From Sphingomonas arvum (GTDB lineage: Bacteria > Pseudomonadota > Alphaproteobacteria > Sphingomonadales > Sphingomonadaceae): a DNA stretch of 64,000 nucleotides. The first letter of the stretch is position 1. Every line of letters starts with the position of its first letter. The position numbers and the translations under genes are program-made. The notes under the pieces were generated by a model that saw only the letters and a program-made list of their open reading frames with translations, searched no databases and was not told where the DNA came from. Shown in pieces: positions 62,055-64,000 of this stretch. The stretch spans positions 372,001 to 436,000 of the forward strand of contig NZ_JAPDOB010000001.1 of NCBI RefSeq assembly GCF_026013565.1, read 5' to 3'.

Positions 62055-62882
62055 TTATCGTACCCGGGCCAGAACGCGCTCCGCCTGCGTCAGATGCGGC
62101 CGGTCGACCATCTTGCCGTCGATGCTGAGCACGCCCGCGTCCGGCTGTGCAGCGAACGCGTCGACCACCGCACGGGCGTGGGCGATCTCGTCATTGGACG
62201 GCGTGAACGCTTCGTTGATGTGCGCCACCTGCGCCGGGTGGATCGCCAGCTTGCCGGTGAACCCTTCGCGTGCGGCGGCGAGCGCTTCGAGGATCAGGCC
62301 GGACTCGTCGCGGAAGTCGGTGAACACGCCGTCGACCGGTTGCACCCCGGCGGCGCGGGCACCGGCAAGACAGAGCGAGCGCGCCATCTTGTAGGTGAAG
62401 CTGAGCTTGCCGTTCTCGTCATGCTTGCTGCTGGCGCCAAGATCGGCCGACAGGTCCTCCGCGCCCCAGCTCATGGCCACGAGGCTGGGCGAGCCGCGAT
62501 AGCTCAGCAGGCCGAACAGGCTGGCGGCGGTCTCGGTCACGATGGCGTGCACCGGGATGTTGCCGGTGCGATGGGCGAGTTCGACCACGTCGCTGCCGCT
62601 CTCGGCCTTGGGTAGGACAACACCGTGGATGGCGGCGTTGGCGAATACCTCCAGGTCCTCTTTGTGCCATTCGCTGGCGAACGGGTTGACCCGGACCCAC
62701 AGCTGGGACGTATCGGAGGCAGTGAGCCCCTTCACGATCTCGCGCGCAGCGACCTTGCCGGCCGGCGCGACGCTGTCCTCCAGGTCGAAGATGATGGCGT
62801 CGGCACCGCACTCCAGCGCGCGGGCGATCTTCTTCTCGCTGTCGGCCGGGACGAACAGCCAGCTGCGCGGTTCGGCGGTCAT
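62055..62882 (-). CDS. CoA-ester lyase (HpcH/HpaI, CitE-like)
   Basis: 275 residues from ATG 62882, overlapping the stop of the MaoC gene (ATGA). CitE-like blocks: [32 protein letters not shown] (Asp/Glu), [41 protein letters not shown] and KLAIHPAQV. Such enzymes cleave malyl-CoA, methylmalyl-CoA or related esters, or act as citramalyl-CoA lyases. The exact substrate cannot be set; the MaoC partner suggests hydration of an unsaturated CoA ester followed by lyase cleavage. Confidence 0.85.
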   Translation of the reverse strand: MTAEPRSWLFVPADSEKKIARALECGADAIIFDLEDSVAPAGKVAAREIVKGLTASDTSQLWVRVNPFASEWHKEDLEVFANAAIHGVVLPKAESGSDVVELAHRTGNIPVHAIVTETAASLFGLLSYRGSPSLVAMSWGAEDLSADLGASSKHDENGKLSFTYKMARSLCLAGARAAGVQPVDGVFTDFRDESGLILEALAAAREGFTGKLAIHPAQVAHINEAFTPSNDEIAHARAVVDAFAAQPDAGVLSIDGKMVDRPHLTQAERVLARVR

Positions 62883-63331
62883 GCTGGCCTCCGCTGCAAC
62901 AGGGCGGTGCGCTTCATGGTGCAGACGGTCTCGCCGCGCTGGTTGATCGCTCGGTGCTCCCAGGTGACCAGCCCGGCGGTCGGCCGCGATTTGCTTTCCC
63001 GCAAGCCCACCGCCTCGCTCTCGAATCGCAGCGTGTCGCCGATGAACACCGGCTTGGGGAACTTCACCTCGTCGAAGCCCAGGTTGGCGACCAGCACCCC
63101 CATGGTGGTGTCGGCAACCGACACGCCGACTGTCAGCGAGAAGGTAAAGCAGCTGTTGACCAGGATCTGGCCGAACTCGCTGGCTTTCGCCACCTCGCCA
63201 TCGAGGTGCATCGGCTGCGGGTTGTGGGTGAGGGTGGAGATGAGGAGGTTGTCGGTCTCCGTCACCGTGCGGGTGAGGTCATGCGCGACGGTGTCGCCGA
63301 CCTGCCATTCGTCGTAATATCGTCCGGCCAT
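62879..63331 (-). CDS. MaoC-family acyl dehydratase
   Basis: 150 residues from ATG 63331. Hot-dog fold with the MaoC hydratase motif [15 protein letters not shown] (Asp and His region, ~37-51), GYQVGD-like start, and the closing [19 protein letters not shown]-specific enoyl-CoA hydratases and mesaconyl-type hydratases share it. It probably hydrates an enoyl-CoA substrate for the CoA-ester lyase that follows. No strong Shine-Dalgarno at the ATG; it is the first gene of the four-gene operon and has 40 nt to the upstream gene. Confidence 0.82.
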   Translation of the reverse strand: MAGRYYDEWQVGDTVAHDLTRTVTETDNLLISTLTHNPQPMHLDGEVAKASEFGQILVNSCFTFSLTVGVSVADTTMGVLVANLGFDEVKFPKPVFIGDTLRFESEAVGLRESKSRPTAGLVTWEHRAINQRGETVCTMKRTALLQRRPA

Positions 63332-63371
63332 GCGCGAGGGCTTAGAGGAGCCCCGGCGCAAATGCCACGGG

Positions 63372-63761
63372 TCAGCGGATGCCGCCGCTCCGCTGCAGCC
63401 GGCCACGCAGGTCGGCCATCGGCACGCGCTCGACGGCCGCTTCAGGAAGCGAGGAGCGCAGTACCACGGCGAGCTGGCCCAACGTCTGCCCGACCATGTC
63501 CACCGTGTGGAGCGATGGTCGATGGCGGGTTGCGCTGACCGTGTCGCGGTTGATCGAGGCCGCGGCAAGGTCGAGCTGCCGCCAGGCAAAGTCGAGCTCA
63601 TCGGAGATGCGCTGCCACAGCACATTCTCGGTCGGCGCAAAGGCTGGATCCTCGAGCGGCAGCTCGATCCGCCGGATGGAGCGGCGCGGCGCGGGCGCGA
63701 CCGCCGCGACGGCGTGCCGGCGGAACTGTTCGGGCGAACGGAAACGGACAACCTTGCTCAT
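63372..63761 (-). CDS. Hypothetical protein
   Basis: 129 residues from ATG 63761 (GGGG 6 nt upstream). [16 protein letters not shown], then an Arg-rich segment [16 protein letters not shown] and a helical part ([25 protein letters not shown], then a Leu-rich [18 protein letters not shown]). No domain recognised and no signal or transmembrane segment, so cytoplasmic. Adjacent to the transketolase-type gene (82 nt) and the MaoC operon (40 nt), both on the same strand. Whether it belongs to either is unclear. Confidence 0.5.
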   Translation of the reverse strand: MSKVVRFRSPEQFRRHAVAAVAPAPRRSIRRIELPLEDPAFAPTENVLWQRISDELDFAWRQLDLAAASINRDTVSATRHRPSLHTVDMVGQTLGQLAVVLRSSLPEAAVERVPMADLRGRLQRSGGIR

Positions 63762-63843
63762 CAAAACCCCACGGTGAGTGACCGCGCCCCCCGGCGCCTG
63801 CACCCGTTGTAGGAAGATTTTGCCTAGCTGCGCGAGCCGAGGC

Positions 63844-64000
63844 TCATCCGTTTGGGAGCAACAGTCCGGCAATTGCCTCCGTTATGGCGGAACCGTCGAG
63901 CCGGTAGGTGGCATAGAGGTCGGCGAGGCTGCCGGTCTGCCCGAAACGATCGACGCCGAGCGGAGCGACTCGCTGGCCGCAGACGCCGCCAAGCCACGAC
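63844..64000 (-). CDS. Transketolase-like / pyruvate dehydrogenase E1-type C-terminus (partial)
   Basis: The last 51 codons before a TGA at 63844-63846; the start is outside the window. It reads SWLGGVCGQRVAPLGVDRFG and then QTGSLADLYATYRLDG. The LGVDRFGQTGSLADLY segment is shared by the C-terminal domain of transketolase and related thiamine-diphosphate E1 enzymes. The fragment does not allow a choice between them. Confidence 0.7.
   Translation of the reverse strand, partial: SWLGGVCGQRVAPLGVDRFGQTGSLADLYATYRLDGSAITEAIAGLLLPNG

Noticed and set aside
1-64000. tRNA, rRNA, IS elements, phage genes, origin or attachment site
   Set aside because: Looked for and not found: no transposase or integrase motifs, tRNA-like cloverleafs or long direct repeats were recognised by eye; a tool search would be needed to be sure.

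Overview
The window is GC-rich, gene-dense, and carries no rRNA, tRNA, CRISPR array, transposase or phage gene that I can find. The gene content points to a sphingomonad-type alphaproteobacterium (Sphingomonas or a close relative): a V-type exosortase module with a PEPxxW-type C-terminal sorting signal, large TonB-dependent receptors, RTX-repeat secreted proteins, an FnrL-type regulator with hemN, and a GumM-like glycosyltransferase. This taxonomic call is inference from gene families.

Layout. 1-5750: the 3' part of a secreted GH5 cellulase with RTX repeats, then exosortase genes (EpsD-like PPIase, XrtV accessory protein, EpsI, exosortase), an L,D-transpeptidase and a PEP-CTERM protein. 5981-13139: a J-like/TonB fusion protein and exopolysaccharide genes (GDP-mannose pyrophosphorylase, Wza-like export lipoprotein, a GT4-GT26 fusion, a HAD-UbiA fusion). 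13185-18842: MBL hydrolase, hemN with an FNR box, acetyltransferase-like protein, fnrL, and two sugar/polyol oxidoreductases.

18798-33089 is the most unusual part. A minus-strand operon of eight genes is joined almost entirely by 4-nt stop/start overlaps: three NAD-dependent sugar epimerase/decarboxylase-type proteins, one GT4, three tandem CgeB-type glycosyltransferases and a phosphoribosyltransferase-like/kinase-like fusion. Upstream lie an RTX protein on the same strand and a divergent plus-strand operon: a histidine phosphatase that seems to start at CTG, a CmoB-like methyltransferase, a glycosidase-like protein that looks circularly permuted, and myo-inositol-phosphate synthase. I read this as a candidate uncharacterised glycan or glycolipid pathway with an inositol component.

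33061-38529: DUF1003 membrane protein, an IMPase/HisN-type phosphatase, and a complete CUT1-type sugar ABC transporter. 38674-52326: a carbohydrate-use locus with a TonB-dependent receptor, three GH43 enzymes, a GH1-like enzyme, an aldose epimerase, and all steps of a De Ley-Doudoroff-type galactose route (sugar 1-dehydrogenase, lactonase, DgoD, DgoK, DgoA).

52360-58474: a TonB-like protein facing a second receptor, then a BlaI/M56 sensor pair with two perfect BlaI-type operators and a secreted partner sharing the sensor's helical repeat. 58524-64000: a DUF3833-like lipoprotein, an operon of MaoC dehydratase, CoA-ester lyase, zinc alcohol dehydrogenase and acetyl-CoA synthetase, a small hypothetical gene, and the 3' end of a transketolase-like gene. 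No intergenic gap exceeds 300 bases.
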